Positions 9,825-17,847 of a DNA stretch of 24,215 nucleotides are shown one piece after another; within the stretch, counting starts at the first letter, position 1, and the number at the start of each line of letters is the position of its first letter. This DNA is from a virus: positions 1-24,215 of the IMG/VR virus record IMGVR_UViG_3300005337_000047; one strand, given 5' to 3'. A program made the position numbers and the translations under genes. A model generated the notes under the pieces. It searched no databases. It was not told where the DNA came from and saw only the letters and a program-made list of their open reading frames with translations.

Positions 9825-11235
9825 GAAGATATCTAAGGAAAAGTACTTCGAACTGATTGGCTATCAACCACATAGCCGTCAGCAACTTTTTCACGACTCT
9901 AAAGCTAGATTTAAGATTCCAGTCTGTGGCCGACGATTCGGCAAAACATTTATGGGTGCTCGGGAAGCACAGCCATTAGCTCTTATTCCAAATAAGATGA
10001 TCTGGATTGTTGGTCCGACCTATGACTTGGGTGAAAAGGAATTCCGAGTCATATGGTCGGACATGATAATTAAATTAGGTTTGGGCAAAGAGCGTGCTAT
10101 TAAGAAAGCATTCAATAAACGCGCTGGAGATATGTACATTGAATTTCCTTGGCAAACACGTATTGAAGTGCGTAGTGCCGATCGGCCGGAAACGCTCGTC
10201 GGTGACAAACTCGATTACGTCATTATGGCAGAAGCAGCAAAGCATACCAAGGAAACTTGGGACCGATACATTCGGCCTGCACTTGCGGATAACCGTGGTT
10301 CTGCGACATTTAGTACCACTCCGGAAGGGCAGAACTGGATTCACGATTTATGGCAACTGGGCCGAAACCCTCTATTTGAGGAATATGAGTCCTGGCGGTT
10401 CCCGTCATGGGAGAATATGCACATTTACCCAGGTGGGCGACAAGACCCGGAAATTCTGCTCTTAGAACGCACTATGCCAACGGAGTGGTTCGAGCAAGAA
10501 ATTGCTGCGGACTTCACTTCGTTTATGGGGAAGATTTATAACGAGTGGGATGAGCAAACACATGTGCACCCACAGACTTTTAACCCAGCTTGGAAGAATT
10601 ATATAGCATTCGACTGGGGTTTTGTCAACCCCATGGCTGCTGTGGAGTTTCAAATTGATTCAATGGATCGAGTCCATGTTTGGCGATTACATTATAAGAC
10701 TCATACTCGGCTGGAAGTCTTCTTAGCCGAGATGAAGGCCCGCCCCCAGCCCGATGGTTACCATATTGATTTATGTTTCGGTGATGCGGCGGACCCTGAG
10801 GCAGTACAAACAGTTTGCGAAAAATTTGCTCCTTGTATTGCTGATCCAATGTCTAAATCTAACTGGCGGGAAGGCATAGATTTAGTCAAAAGTTTTTTGC
10901 GGACCCAGACGGTGGACACCTCCGATGAATATGGTACGCCGGTAGACGAGCCCTGGCTGTATGTAGACAACGGGTGTGCGGACATAATTCGAGAATTCAA
11001 CAACTATAGAGCAGCCGCACCATCTAGTGGTAAACCTCGCAACGCTAGAGAAGATGCGCAAAAGTACGATGACCATGCCTTAGACGCGTTGCGTTATGGA
11101 CTTATGCATATTTTCAAGCTTGGCGCTACATCTTCGTTGACGGATATCTATGGTAGTAATATCAGCAATGCTGGTACTTCATCTTATGAGCCATCGGCGG
11201 CTGGTTTCTTTACTAGCAATAAGAGCTTCGCATGA
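9805..11235 (+). CDS. Terminase large subunit
   Basis: A 476-aa DNA packaging motor. The N-terminal ATPase has a Walker A motif CGRRFGKT (residues 41-48) and a Walker B region LDYVIMAEAAK with catalytic Glu at about 143. The residue before it, usually Asp, is Ala (142). A coupling motif is likely in TFSTTPEGQNW. The C-terminal nuclease is RNase H-like, with acidic residues D270 (FDWGFVNP), D327 (GDAADPE) and D422/D423/D427 (YDDHALDALRY). The protein cuts concatemeric DNA and pumps it into the procapsid through the portal. The length is normal. The start ATG 9805 has AAGCAGGATAG ahead of it. The stop overlaps the next small gene. Confidence 0.93.
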   Translation: MTDSPLRKISKEKYFELIGYQPHSRQQLFHDSKARFKIPVCGRRFGKTFMGAREAQPLALIPNKMIWIVGPTYDLGEKEFRVIWSDMIIKLGLGKERAIKKAFNKRAGDMYIEFPWQTRIEVRSADRPETLVGDKLDYVIMAEAAKHTKETWDRYIRPALADNRGSATFSTTPEGQNWIHDLWQLGRNPLFEEYESWRFPSWENMHIYPGGRQDPEILLLERTMPTEWFEQEIAADFTSFMGKIYNEWDEQTHVHPQTFNPAWKNYIAFDWGFVNPMAAVEFQIDSMDRVHVWRLHYKTHTRLEVFLAEMKARPQPDGYHIDLCFGDAADPEAVQTVCEKFAPCIADPMSKSNWREGIDLVKSFLRTQTVDTSDEYGTPVDEPWLYVDNGCADIIREFNNYRAAAPSSGKPRNAREDAQKYDDHALDALRYGLMHIFKLGATSSLTDIYGSNISNAGTSSYEPSAAGFFTSNKSFA

Positions 11236-11348
11236 GTTTTAGTCACTGGATGGAATCTTTTTGTGTGCTGGCCATTGCGATGGCCGGCATGACTGTTTTA
11301 GCTATGGCGATTGTCAAGCACATGAAGGGAGGGGAAAGACGTGACTGA
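11232..11348 (+). CDS. Membrane micropeptide, 38 aa
   Basis: ATG 11232 overlaps the terminase stop (ATGA). The peptide MSFSHWMESFCVLAIAMAGM continues TVLAMAIVKHMKGGERRD: one hydrophobic span (about residues 9-28) with a basic C-terminal tail. The codons for GGER also form the GGAGGGG binding site of the portal gene, whose GTG start lies inside this gene. It is probably translated by coupling; its function is unknown, and it may serve mainly to deliver ribosomes to the portal gene. Confidence 0.45.
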   Translation: MSFSHWMESFCVLAIAMAGMTVLAMAIVKHMKGGERRD

Positions 11349-12864
11349 CAGCGACGAAATGATTGCTGCTTTGGAAGAGCGTATTCAGCAAAAAGTTGAA
11401 ACGCTAACCTTAAATGAAGCCATGAATAACTATGATCTAATTTCTACACACTATGATCCAATTCATGGATCATTCGTGGTCATGGCTGAGCGTGACCCAA
11501 AGCTTTCTACTGGGCTTGCTTTTCGTGAGCTAGGTTACAGTTCACCATCTCCGTTCACGTCCTGGACTCGCGCGGAACGCGTACCAGAATTACGAGACCA
11601 GCTTGGTATTCGTACTTATTACGATATGAAGCGGGCCGACGGCACCGTGCGGGGGGCGCTACGCCTATTAAAGACTCCAGTGATGGCAGCTCGCTGGTTT
11701 GTGGAACCAGCTAGTGACTCTGCTTTAGATAAGAATATTGCTAGCTTTGTGGAGGACAACCTCTTTAGAAAGCTTAGCACACCATGGTATCGAGTGCTTG
11801 AAGATGCACTTCTCATGTGTGAGTATGGTTACTCACCATTAGAGAAGGTATTCGGCCAAGATGCTGATGGTAAAATTATTCTGACTAAACTGGCGCCACG
11901 GCACCCGTTGGACATTCAGGAATGGGATTATGATGACCAGGGTGGTCCTAATGCCATTATCATGAACCCAACGGAGTCGAACGGTTGGGAATCTATTCAG
12001 ATTCCCATTGAAAAGCTTGTCGTATTTGTGCTGGAGCAAGAAGCTGGCGATATGCGAGGGATAAGCATTTTGCGATCAGCCTACAAACACTATTACTACA
12101 AGGACACACTCTACAAAATTGATGCTATTCAGAAGGAACGCCATGGTATTGGCGTTCCGGTGATTAAACTTCCGCCCGGCTTCAGCGAAGCTGATAAGCA
12201 GATTGCTGAAGATCTAGGTAGAAACCTCAGAACCAATGAACGTGCCCATGTAACGCTGCCACCGAACTGGTCGCTTGAGTTCGCAAAACTTGAAGGGCAG
12301 CCTGTGGACTGTCTTCCTTCGATTATGCATCACAATGATCAGATTATGGCGAACATTCTAGCTACATTCTACAAGGATCCATCCGCTAAAGAAGATAGCA
12401 TGAACATGTTCTACAAGGGGACTCGCTATATTGCTAATACAATTGCAGATACCTTTAACCGTTACGTCATTCAGCAGCTTGTTGACTTCAACTTTGCACG
12501 AGGAAAGTACCCAATCTTGCGTGCTCGACGCATTGGTGAAAACGAAGACCTGCGTACTTGGTCGTTTGCCTTCCGGAACTTGGTTGGCGCTAACGCCATT
12601 ATACCGGACGATAATCTCGAAAAGTTCCTCCGCGTAGAGCTAGATTTGCCACCTGCCGATGAGAAATCACAACGGCTACCTAAAGCCTTGCAGCCAGCAC
12701 CCGCGCCACAGCAGAATCCTGGTACTCCACAGCAGGAACCTGGTGCACCAATTGACCCTAGAACTAATGTAAAACCACCAAGAGTTGGATTACCACGACA
12801 AAACGATAAGCCACCTGTGGCGCCACCAAAAGGTAATGCTGGTACTGATCGTTCGGGTGGATAG
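11341..12864 (+). CDS. Portal protein, DUF935 / Mu gp29-like
   Basis: A 507-aa portal from GTG 11341, preceded by GGGAGGGGAAAGAC. The part YDMKRADGTVRGALRLLKTPVMAARWFVEP (about residues 96-125) is the characteristic stretch of Mu gp29-type (DUF935) portals. It is followed by EYGYSPLEKVF, KLAPRHPLDIQEW and the helical GISILRSAYKHYYYKDTLYK. The last 70 residues are Pro/Gln-rich and probably disordered. Twelve copies form the ring at the capsid vertex through which DNA passes and to which the tail joins. Confidence 0.88.
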   Translation: MTDSDEMIAALEERIQQKVETLTLNEAMNNYDLISTHYDPIHGSFVVMAERDPKLSTGLAFRELGYSSPSPFTSWTRAERVPELRDQLGIRTYYDMKRADGTVRGALRLLKTPVMAARWFVEPASDSALDKNIASFVEDNLFRKLSTPWYRVLEDALLMCEYGYSPLEKVFGQDADGKIILTKLAPRHPLDIQEWDYDDQGGPNAIIMNPTESNGWESIQIPIEKLVVFVLEQEAGDMRGISILRSAYKHYYYKDTLYKIDAIQKERHGIGVPVIKLPPGFSEADKQIAEDLGRNLRTNERAHVTLPPNWSLEFAKLEGQPVDCLPSIMHHNDQIMANILATFYKDPSAKEDSMNMFYKGTRYIANTIADTFNRYVIQQLVDFNFARGKYPILRARRIGENEDLRTWSFAFRNLVGANAIIPDDNLEKFLRVELDLPPADEKSQRLPKALQPAPAPQQNPGTPQQEPGAPIDPRTNVKPPRVGLPRQNDKPPVAPPKGNAGTDRSGG

Positions 12865-12873
12865 GAGGAGAAA

Positions 12874-13146
12874 ATGAGACCAGAACCAGTCATGTCAGTA
12901 CGACAAAAACGACTTGCTGAGCATAGACCAGAAATTAAGACACAACGTCAGCGTACTACCATCGAGCTATCCGATCGGATGACTCGTGGGTTCAAAAAGA
13001 ACGCAACGAGGATTGCATCGAAGCAGGGCATCCCTTACGATAGAGCTGCCGCGATTCTAGCCGCGTCTGCGCGCCGTGCATCGCCGGCCGCAAAGCGCAA
13101 GAACCCTCGACTGAATAAGGTAAAGGGGAAGGCTGATACTAAATGA
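12874..13146 (+). CDS. Small basic hypothetical protein, 90 aa
   Basis: ATG 12874 follows ATAGGAGGAGAAA. The protein is very basic, with helices (GFKKNATRIASKQGIPYDRAAAILAASARRAS, about residues 39-70) and a Lys-rich end (AKRKNPRLNKVKGKADTK). It sits between the portal and protease. Similar small basic proteins occur at this place in Mu-like heads, but I do not recognise this one. DNA binding inside the head is plausible. It overlaps the protease gene start by four bases (ATGA). Confidence 0.65.
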   Translation: MRPEPVMSVRQKRLAEHRPEIKTQRQRTTIELSDRMTRGFKKNATRIASKQGIPYDRAAAILAASARRASPAAKRKNPRLNKVKGKADTK

Positions 13147-14273
13147 CACATTTTAGTTATTTAGTTGACCTTTCTGCACTTACCGCATTTGATGAGAATA
13201 ATGGAGTAAAGTCCAGTTGGGTACACGCGTTACCGCTAGGTAACTACAAGCACCCAGTCTATGGTACTATTTCCATTGACTCAGAAAAGGCTACGCGGTA
13301 CGCAGAGAGCGTTAACAACAAGACTCGCGGTATTGACCCCAGCATTAACTACAACCACAACAATCAGGACATTGCTGCTGGTTGGGGTAAGAAGGCTGAA
13401 GCGCGAGCCGATGGTGTGTGGCTATTCGTTGAGTGGACGAATGATGCCGCTACCCAGATTCAGGAGAAGAAGTACAAGTATTTCTCTGCTGAATACGAAG
13501 ACGAGTGGACCGATCCACAGGGCAACAAGCACACTAACGTTATATTCGGTGGCGCGCTCACAAATCGGCCGTTCATGAAGAACCTCGCTCCGATTAACCT
13601 ATCGGAAGAGACGTACAACATTGCGTTTGATCTAGTAGCTGCGGCTACTGGTAAGTCTGCTGATGATTTGAAGGGAGGGAATAGCGTGGGTCTTTCAGAA
13701 GAAGATCTGAAGAAGATCATTGAGGGAGTTTCTGCGAAGGTAGTCGAAACTAAGGCTACTACAACGGAGCCAACTCTAGCGCAAAAGCTTTCGGATATGC
13801 CAGAGCTGAAGACGCTGGCTGAGGAAAACCCTCTCGTCAAAGCACTCATCGGGGCTGTGGAGACGCAGAATGCAACACTTGCTGAGAACGCAGCTCAGCT
13901 AAAGACAGCTGAGATTGCCAAGAAGCTAACAGAGTTTGACACGTCTAAGCTTGTCATGACTCCTGTGGCTCGTCAGCGTGTTCTCAAGTTTGCTGAGGCT
14001 CTTCCTAACGAACTGCACGATGCATTCTGGGCAATTCTCACTGACATGAAGAGATCATCTTCATTCCTAGTTGAGCTGGGCGAATTCACTGGTGCTACTG
14101 TTAACTACGGTTCACCCAAGAGCGCGCAGACGCAACTCGAAGAAGCCGCAAAGAAGCTTATTTCTGAGAGTGGTGGCAAGAAGTCCTTCTCAGAAGCTTA
14201 CGATGAGGCTGTTTCGCAGAACCCAGCACTGTACGAGCGTTACCGTGTGGAAATGCGGGAGGAGGTGCGATAA
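13143..14273 (+). CDS. Mu gpI-like prohead protease with C-terminal scaffold
   Basis: A 376-aa protein. Residues 1-160 show the Mu gpI (phage I-like) pattern: GIDPSINYNHNNQDIAAGWGKKAEARADGVW, then VEWTNDAATQIQEKKYKYFS, then FGGALTNRPFMKNLAPI. The protease cuts scaffold and itself during head maturation. Residues from about 182 are helical, rich in Glu, Ala and Lys, as expected for a scaffold (LAQKLSDMPELKTLAEENPL). A strong internal start (AAGGGAGGGAATAGC-GTG, 13686) suggests the scaffold is also made alone. The next gene begins directly after its stop. Confidence 0.82.
   Translation: MTHFSYLVDLSALTAFDENNGVKSSWVHALPLGNYKHPVYGTISIDSEKATRYAESVNNKTRGIDPSINYNHNNQDIAAGWGKKAEARADGVWLFVEWTNDAATQIQEKKYKYFSAEYEDEWTDPQGNKHTNVIFGGALTNRPFMKNLAPINLSEETYNIAFDLVAAATGKSADDLKGGNSVGLSEEDLKKIIEGVSAKVVETKATTTEPTLAQKLSDMPELKTLAEENPLVKALIGAVETQNATLAENAAQLKTAEIAKKLTEFDTSKLVMTPVARQRVLKFAEALPNELHDAFWAILTDMKRSSSFLVELGEFTGATVNYGSPKSAQTQLEEAAKKLISESGGKKSFSEAYDEAVSQNPALYERYRVEMREEVR
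13686..14273 (+). CDS. Internal-start scaffold protein, 195 aa (in frame with protease)
   Basis: GTG 13686, codon 182 of the protease gene, is preceded by AAGGGAGGG with 6-7 bases spacing, as strong as the sites of separate genes in this operon. The product starts VGLSEEDLKKIIEGVSAKVV and is the helical C-terminal domain. In phage Mu, and in lambda (C/Nu3), a scaffold is made from an in-frame internal start of the protease gene; the same arrangement is inferred here. Confidence 0.65.
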   Translation: MGLSEEDLKKIIEGVSAKVVETKATTTEPTLAQKLSDMPELKTLAEENPLVKALIGAVETQNATLAENAAQLKTAEIAKKLTEFDTSKLVMTPVARQRVLKFAEALPNELHDAFWAILTDMKRSSSFLVELGEFTGATVNYGSPKSAQTQLEEAAKKLISESGGKKSFSEAYDEAVSQNPALYERYRVEMREEVR

Positions 14274-14687
14274 ATGGCTAACTTCATTGGGCTAGATAAG
14301 GGCTTCCTTCTCCTATCGACGTATAACTCGTCAGCAGCGGCTGGCGCCCTAGCCTGGAGATTTGTTAAGTCTGGTGGTTCACAGGGAACTGTAGACCTAA
14401 ACACCTCTTCTACAGGTATTGTTCTGGGTGTTCTTCAGGAGAATGTGGATCAGACTAAGATTGCGACCGCGAAGGCTGTTGCCAACGTTCGTATGGCAGG
14501 TATTTCAAAGGTAGTCGCAGGTGCTGGTGTTACCGTTTATACTGAGGTTATGTCAGACTCAACAGGTCGGGCAATTACCGCAGCTACTACTGGTAACCGC
14601 GTGCAGGGCCTAGCCCTTCAGACTGCGTCAAACGCAGGTGACATCATTGACGTTCTACTCGGTGTTAACGGTAGACTTCTACCATAA
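14274..14687 (+). CDS. Capsid decoration protein, DUF2190-like
   Basis: A 137-aa protein with the binding site GGGAGGAGGTGCGATAA, beginning one base after the protease stop. The pattern (STGIVLGVLQENVDQ, VANVRMAGISKVVAGAGVTVYTEVMSDSTGRAITA, VQGLALQTASNAGDIIDVLLG) is that of small beta-tulip head decoration proteins of the DUF2190 type, which trimerise on the outside of the capsid. Its place between scaffold and capsid gene is typical. Confidence 0.72.
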   Translation: MANFIGLDKGFLLLSTYNSSAAAGALAWRFVKSGGSQGTVDLNTSSTGIVLGVLQENVDQTKIATAKAVANVRMAGISKVVAGAGVTVYTEVMSDSTGRAITAATTGNRVQGLALQTASNAGDIIDVLLGVNGRLLP

Positions 14688-14710
14688 TTTCTGAAGGGAG
14701 GGTAAACTAG

Positions 14711-15691
14711 ATGGCAGCGTATAATCCAACTGGTTCCGGCAACGTTCATGTCGATCAAGTACTTACACAGATCAGTGTTGGTTTTCCAAATACTGGTATG
14801 GTCGGGTCTCGACTGTTGCCAAGCGTTCCAGTAAAGAAGCAGTCGGATAAATACTACGTATTTGGTCGCGAAGGTTGGCTACCGGAAGATGACAACCGGG
14901 CACCAGGCTCAGTGGCTAACGAAGTTACTGGTCTAGCTGTTTCAACTGACACCTATTATGCACGTGAGCACTCTCTTCAGATCGCGGTGACTGATGAAGA
15001 GCGTGAGAACGTGGATTCTCCGCTTGCTCCCGATCGTGATGCAACCGACATGGTTACATCTAAGATCATGCTTGGGCGGGAAGTAGCTATTAAGAACCTA
15101 GTTACTACTACTGGTAACTACGCTTCTGGCCTATCTACTACCCTTGCTGGTGGCGCACAGTGGAACTCTGCAAACTACGCGACATCTGACCCGATCGCAG
15201 ACCTGCGTGCTGGTAAGATTGCCGTTAATGCTCGTATCTTCATGGACCCGAATACGCTAGTCGTGCCTTACCAGGTTATGGCTGCACTGGAAGATCACCC
15301 GGACTTCCTAGAGCGTATTAAGTACTCGGAGCGAGCTATCTTCAGCCCTGAACTTCTAGGTGCTGTGCTTGGTTTCGACACAGTTATTGCTCCTGGTGTT
15401 GGTCTCAACACTGCTGCCCTAGGTCAGCCCGCAACTCTAGGCTACCTGTGGGGCAAGGATGTGGTTATGGCTTGGGTGCCGCCACGTTCAGGTTTAAAGA
15501 TTCCTGCCTTTGGGTACGAGTTTACCTGGGGTACTCAGTATGTTGACCGCTGGCGTGAGGAGCCACGGAAGTCGGATCTAATCCGCGCTTCTCGGCGTTA
15601 TGACCTTAAGCTAGTTGCACAGGGCGACGCTGGAACTGCTGATGCTGGTAAGGCAATTGCTGGTTACCTGATCAAAGCGGCCATAGCCTAA
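14711..15691 (+). CDS. Major capsid protein
   Basis: A 326-aa HK97-fold-type capsid protein. The binding site is TGAAGGGAGGGTAAACTAG. The N-terminal arm (VHVDQVLTQISVGFPNTGMVGSRLLPSVPVKKQSDKYYVFG) and later ARIFMDPNTLVVPYQVMAALEDHPDFLERIKYSERAIFSPELLGAVLGFDTVIAPG are typical of major capsid proteins that assemble without a long cleaved delta domain. The codon use is biased to favoured codons, as expected for an abundant protein. It follows scaffold and decoration genes and precedes the connectors. Confidence 0.88.
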   Translation: MAAYNPTGSGNVHVDQVLTQISVGFPNTGMVGSRLLPSVPVKKQSDKYYVFGREGWLPEDDNRAPGSVANEVTGLAVSTDTYYAREHSLQIAVTDEERENVDSPLAPDRDATDMVTSKIMLGREVAIKNLVTTTGNYASGLSTTLAGGAQWNSANYATSDPIADLRAGKIAVNARIFMDPNTLVVPYQVMAALEDHPDFLERIKYSERAIFSPELLGAVLGFDTVIAPGVGLNTAALGQPATLGYLWGKDVVMAWVPPRSGLKIPAFGYEFTWGTQYVDRWREEPRKSDLIRASRRYDLKLVAQGDAGTADAGKAIAGYLIKAAIA

Positions 15692-15708
15692 TTGAGAGGG
15701 AAAGACAA

Positions 15709-15984
15709 ATGCCTAAGAAGATCTTCGCAGTTACAAATGTCAAGGTTGGAAACGGTGAAGGACAGTCCTTTGCAGCTGGAAGTGAAGTAGATCCTAAGCA
15801 GTTCACGAAGGAACAGCTAGTAGCGCTTCATGACCAGGGTGCAATTGAGGTTCGTACCGTAGACGAACAACCTGAAGCTGAACAGCAGACTGAAGAATCA
15901 GAAGAAACAGCAGAGACTCAAGAGACCCAAGAGACCCAAGAGAAGACTCAGGAAACTGAAGAGAATCCTCCACCAGCAGAGTAA
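15709..15984 (+). CDS. Small head protein with Glu/Gln/Thr repeat tail, 91 aa
   Basis: The first 50 residues (MPKKIFAVTNVKVGNGEGQS, then KQFTKEQLVALHDQGAIEVRTV) form a compact domain of the kind often found just after the capsid gene. The tail is very acidic and repetitive (ETQETQETQEKTQETEENPPP), from a 9-bp tandem repeat AGAGACYCA at about 15912-15938. The length of this tail may vary by slippage. The role is uncertain, but it is probably a head or head-tail joining accessory. Confidence 0.65.
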   Translation: MPKKIFAVTNVKVGNGEGQSFAAGSEVDPKQFTKEQLVALHDQGAIEVRTVDEQPEAEQQTEESEETAETQETQETQEKTQETEENPPPAE

Positions 15985-15999
15985 AGAAACTGAGGAGTA

Positions 16000-16452
16000 A
16001 TGGCGCGTATTACTCCAACGGACGCACAAGGGTGGGCAGAGTCAACAAAGTTGTCTCTGTCCACTCTTGACGTGTCTTTATTGGACCAGATTGAAGCCGA
16101 GACACTGGCTAGAATTGCTAGTGCCTATGATACTACGACTTGGCTTGATCCAACTACAACTCCTAAAATTGTCAAAGTGATCATAGCCAAGCTATATGTT
16201 GCCTGGTTCTATGATAGGCAATATAGTGAGAACCAAGATCAAGGCAACGACTATGCAGCAATGCTGCGCACTAATGCTGAGATGTTAATAACTGGCCTCA
16301 TTAATGGCACTATTGACATCCCCGGTGTGACCCCTGTGGGGTCTGCCGGCGGACCGGCATTCTATCCAAACGATGCCTCATCGGCACAAGAGCCTACCAG
16401 TGATGATCCTTCACTAGGTCCTGCTAAATTTAGTATGGGTAAAGTGTTTTAA
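16000..16452 (+). CDS. Head-tail connector (adaptor) protein, 150 aa
   Basis: ATG 16000 after GAGGAGTA. The helical sequence (LSTLDVSLLDQIEAETLARIASAYDT, TTPKIVKVIIAKLYVAWFYDRQYSENQDQGNDYAAMLRTNAEMLITGLINGTIDIPG) matches the pattern of phage adaptor proteins that bind under the portal ring (gp6/gp15-like, DUF1320-like). The C terminus is acidic and flexible. It stands where the first connector is expected, after the capsid genes. Confidence 0.7.
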   Translation: MARITPTDAQGWAESTKLSLSTLDVSLLDQIEAETLARIASAYDTTTWLDPTTTPKIVKVIIAKLYVAWFYDRQYSENQDQGNDYAAMLRTNAEMLITGLINGTIDIPGVTPVGSAGGPAFYPNDASSAQEPTSDDPSLGPAKFSMGKVF

Positions 16453-17160
16453 ATGCCTGATTTTCCCCGTCCTGGTATGTCGTCGATTACTTCGGCGGTT
16501 ACCGGCTCAAAATCTGGCGGGTTTGGCCTAGCAATTCCAGGTCTATATATTGATCCACGATTCAATGCTGTACGTGGAGCGTATCTAGATGCACAGCGGA
16601 TTGATAGACTTGGTATGGCATTTACTAGTTTCAAGATTCCACTCACTACTGCATTGAACCAAGTCATTGTGCCATCTATTATTCAAAACTTTCAGGAACA
16701 AGGTCGACCAAAGTGGCAGAAGCTTTCTAAAAAGACCATCTACAACCGGCAGATGGAAGGCTTCCCACGTGGTCCAATTTTGCAAAAGACAGGACGACTC
16801 AAGCGCATCGCCACCAGGAAAAACATTTGGTACATTCAAGATAATGTACTTAGAATGCGAACAACATACTTCGATCAAGCTGTTCCTTATGGTGAATTCC
16901 ACCAGTTTGGCGCTAAAGAAGCTAGATCAAAGAAGCGACTTACTGGACTACGCAATACTTTGACTTTAGGTCCAGGTTCTAAATCTGAACAATTAGCTTC
17001 TGGACTACAACAAGTATTCGCGGCTGGTGGATATGTGCTTCCGGCTCGTCCTTACATTCAATTAACTGAATCTGAAGAAATAGAAATTTACAACATCTTC
17101 GTAGCCTATATGGTTGCCATGGTTGACAAATATTGGGGATCTGGAAGTGATGGGCTATGA
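16453..17160 (+). CDS. Virion morphogenesis protein, Mu gpG-like / HK97 gp10-like
   Basis: A 235-aa protein beginning one base after the previous stop. The segment IIQNFQEQGRPKWQKLSKKTIYNRQMEGFPRGPILQKTGRLKRIATRKNIWYIQD, then PYGEFHQFGAKE and VLPARPYIQLTESE, is characteristic of the phage virion morphogenesis family (Mu gpG) and of neck or tail completion proteins. It probably connects head and tail. The stop overlaps the next start by four bases. Confidence 0.78.
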   Translation: MPDFPRPGMSSITSAVTGSKSGGFGLAIPGLYIDPRFNAVRGAYLDAQRIDRLGMAFTSFKIPLTTALNQVIVPSIIQNFQEQGRPKWQKLSKKTIYNRQMEGFPRGPILQKTGRLKRIATRKNIWYIQDNVLRMRTTYFDQAVPYGEFHQFGAKEARSKKRLTGLRNTLTLGPGSKSEQLASGLQQVFAAGGYVLPARPYIQLTESEEIEIYNIFVAYMVAMVDKYWGSGSDGL

Positions 17161-17630
17161 CCGGACCAGGACCACACACTGATGCTGATGAGGTACTGGC
17201 TCAGGCATTAGCTGACATCATTGAATTAAATAAAGCAGACCTACAACTTGATGACGTGCTTTATGGAAATCACAACATGATTCCACATGCTAGTGCAGCG
17301 ATTGTAATGCCGATGGGAAAGGTTCGTACTCTAGCTGGTGGATCAGCACCAGGTGGCCGTACGCAGAATGACCTGAGAGTTACGATCTCACTGCTGTGGA
17401 GCAAGGTTGGTGATGAAACTACAGAACGTAAAGCCTGTGATGCTAGAGCTACAGCATTAGAAGCCATTCTACATCAAGATACTACTGTTGGCGGATTGAT
17501 TATTCACGGCTTTGTCAATCAGGTTGAACGTGGCGAATCGCCACTAGCTGGTGGCATAGGTAATAATGGAATGTTCCGCAGTGTTATCATGATGTATAGC
17601 GGCGTAACTAAGACCTATTTGTCTCCGTAG
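17157..17630 (+). CDS. Putative tail terminator protein, 157 aa
   Basis: ATG 17157 overlaps the previous stop (ATGA). The sequence (DEVLAQALADIIELNKADLQLDDVLYGNHNMIP, VRVTISLLWSKVGDETTERKACDARATALEAILHQDTTVGGLIIHGFVNQVERG) has the helix and strand order of tail terminators, which cap the tail tube and join it to the neck. The call rests on order (after gpG-like, before tail tube) and size; similarity is weak by eye. Confidence 0.6.
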   Translation: MTGPGPHTDADEVLAQALADIIELNKADLQLDDVLYGNHNMIPHASAAIVMPMGKVRTLAGGSAPGGRTQNDLRVTISLLWSKVGDETTERKACDARATALEAILHQDTTVGGLIIHGFVNQVERGESPLAGGIGNNGMFRSVIMMYSGVTKTYLSP

Positions 17631-17649
17631 GCGCACCATAGGGGTACTA

Positions 17650-17847
17650 ATGATGCATTTTGAGTTAGAATCCGATCGCGAAGTAACGGTTGATGCTATC
17701 GGATTATTGCCCGCCGGTGAACCTGTGGTGGTCTCGGAAGAAGCACAAACCCTTTTTGAGGCACTGCATGGTACCACCTTAGCAGAAGCTAATTTCCCAG
17801 CATTTGTTAAAGTCACTGCTGTAGTTGATACGGATGGAGGTGTCTAA
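17650..17847 (+). CDS. Small hypothetical tail-region protein, 65 aa
   Basis: ATG 17650 follows TAGGGGTACTA; the next codon is also ATG, so the exact start is open. MMHFELESDREVTVDAIGLL continues PAGEPVVVSEEAQTLFEALHGTTLAEANFPAFVKVTAVVDTDGGV, similar in style to the small proteins found after capsid genes (compare 15709-15984). Its stop overlaps the tube gene start (TAATG). Function unknown. Confidence 0.6.
   Translation: MMHFELESDREVTVDAIGLLPAGEPVVVSEEAQTLFEALHGTTLAEANFPAFVKVTAVVDTDGGV

Noticed and set aside
12471-12893. Leftward 140-codon frame inside the portal gene
   Set aside because: Antisense shadow of the Pro/Gln-rich portal C terminus.
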